Shown: piece after piece, positions 14,281-14,849 of the stretch | Layout of the letters: the number at the start of each line of letters is the position of its first letter | How positions within the stretch are numbered: position 1 is the stretch's first letter | DNA from: CAYSUS01 sp964434165 | GTDB lineage: Bacteria; Planctomycetota; Planctomycetia; Pirellulales; Thermoguttaceae | Direction: 5' to 3' | NCBI GenBank assembly: GCA_964434165.1 | Contig: CAYSUS010000143.1 | Coordinates: 1-14,849 of the forward strand | DNA: 14,849 nt | Program-made: the position numbers and the translations under genes | The notes under the pieces: model-generated | Databases searched by the model: none | What the model was told of the DNA's origin: nothing | What the model saw: the letters and a program-made list of their open reading frames with translations, nothing else

Positions 14281-14849
14281 AGGTAGTCGTCGAACAGCTC
14301 CTTGCTGGGGCGCGGGATGACGACCTCGGAGACGAGCAGGCCACGCTGTCGGGCTTCGGCGGCCGCGGCCTCCACCCCGGCCCGCACGTCGGAGACCGAG
14401 CCGGTCATGAGAAGAAAACCTTTGCCGCCCAGGGCCATGGCCACGTGGATGCGGAACAGGACGACGTTCGCCGCCTTGGCCGCCGCGTCGGCCGCGGCCA
14501 GCACGCTCACGCCGCTGAACGTCTCCACCACGCCCATCGCCCCCTGGTGGTTTCCATGGAGCGAGACCGACTGCCCCAGGGCCGGGAACACCGACTCGTG
14601 CACGTTGGGGATCACCAGGTGGTCGATGATCGCCTCGTCCGCCCCGGCCAGGCCCGCCTGGATCGCCGCCTCCACGTCGCTCACCGAGCCGCCAACCACG
14701 ATCAGGTACTTGCCCGAGCAGATGGTCCGCGCGATCAGCAAATCGACCTTGCCGGCCTTGAGCATGTCGTCCTCGATCTTGTAGCCCAGGCCGATGCTCG
14801 AGAGCTCGATGGCGCCTCTGAGCTCGACGACCTCGAAGAGATCGTTCTT
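14277..14849 (-). CDS. PduT-like tandem-BMC microcompartment shell protein, 5' end beyond the window
   Basis: Forms trimeric pseudo-hexagonal tiles in the shell of a bacterial microcompartment. 190 residues are visible, with two BMC domains (window residues about 12-90 and 103-182). The sequence follows PduT closely: IELSSIGLGYKIEDDMLKAG, then DLLIARTICSGKYLIVVGGS (37-56 approx.), MGVVETFSGVSVLAAAD, GKGFLLMTGSVSDV and the ending VIPRPSKEL. Cys44, in TICSGK, matches the PduT cysteine that binds a [4Fe-4S] cluster at the trimer pore, so an electron-transfer tile is plausible. The start codon is not in the window. At least eight residues (KNDLFEVV) precede the usual first strand. Planctomycete microcompartments known to me break down fucose and rhamnose; whether this one does is unknown. 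Confidence 0.93.
   Translation of the reverse strand, partial: KNDLFEVVELRGAIELSSIGLGYKIEDDMLKAGKVDLLIARTICSGKYLIVVGGSVSDVEAAIQAGLAGADEAIIDHLVIPNVHESVFPALGQSVSLHGNHQGAMGVVETFSGVSVLAAADAAAKAANVVLFRIHVAMALGGKGFLLMTGSVSDVRAGVEAAAAEARQRGLLVSEVVIPRPSKELFDDYL

Overview
The window is GC-rich bacterial chromosome. It most likely comes from a planctomycete (Planctomycetota) and probably from a metagenome assembly. The gene set points that way: the order tpiA-secG-yicC-gmk-rpoZ-coaC-coaB, two Tat-exported Gfo/Idh/MocA-type proteins, a Uma2-family protein, a DUF2089 regulator with a secreted/membrane partner, and a PduT-like microcompartment shell protein. A run of ten Ns at 4765-4774 marks a scaffold join. 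All lineage statements rest on remembered gene content, not on a search.

Left part (1-7191) is housekeeping. The start of dnaK lies on the minus strand (1-807) and diverges from pheA (1395-2528) across a 587-base gap. Then come tpiA, secG, yicC, gmk, rpoZ, coaC and coaB, all on the plus strand and closely spaced. yicC spans the N run and carries two different versions of the same conserved segment on either side, so that gene is probably an assembly chimera. A 28-base perfect inverted repeat sits between gmk and rpoZ. CoaC and CoaB, usually one fused protein, are two genes in different frames here.

Middle part (7192-10290) is accessory. A small module has a strong-looking promoter in an AT-rich island, a DUF2089 helix-turn-helix protein, and an overlapping gene for a protein with a signal peptide and three membrane segments. 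Copies of one 33-base palindromic repeat lie on both sides of it. A PfkB-family sugar kinase follows. Behind it, on the minus strand, is what looks like the frameshifted and truncated N-terminus of an ATP-grasp protein.

Right part (10291-14849) is all minus strand. In order of transcription it holds the 3' part of a PduT-like tandem BMC shell protein, a 29-base repeat pair in inverted orientation, a Uma2-family gene with its own promoter, and two paralogous Tat-signal Gfo/Idh/MocA proteins. The first-transcribed paralogue keeps the catalytic-type lysine. The second has lost it, along with the glycine-rich nucleotide loop. The shell protein suggests that a microcompartment locus lies just beyond the right edge.

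I saw no tRNA, rRNA, CRISPR array, riboswitch or intact transposase gene. The best candidates for something little described are the DUF2089/membrane-protein module and the degenerate Gfo/Idh paralogue.
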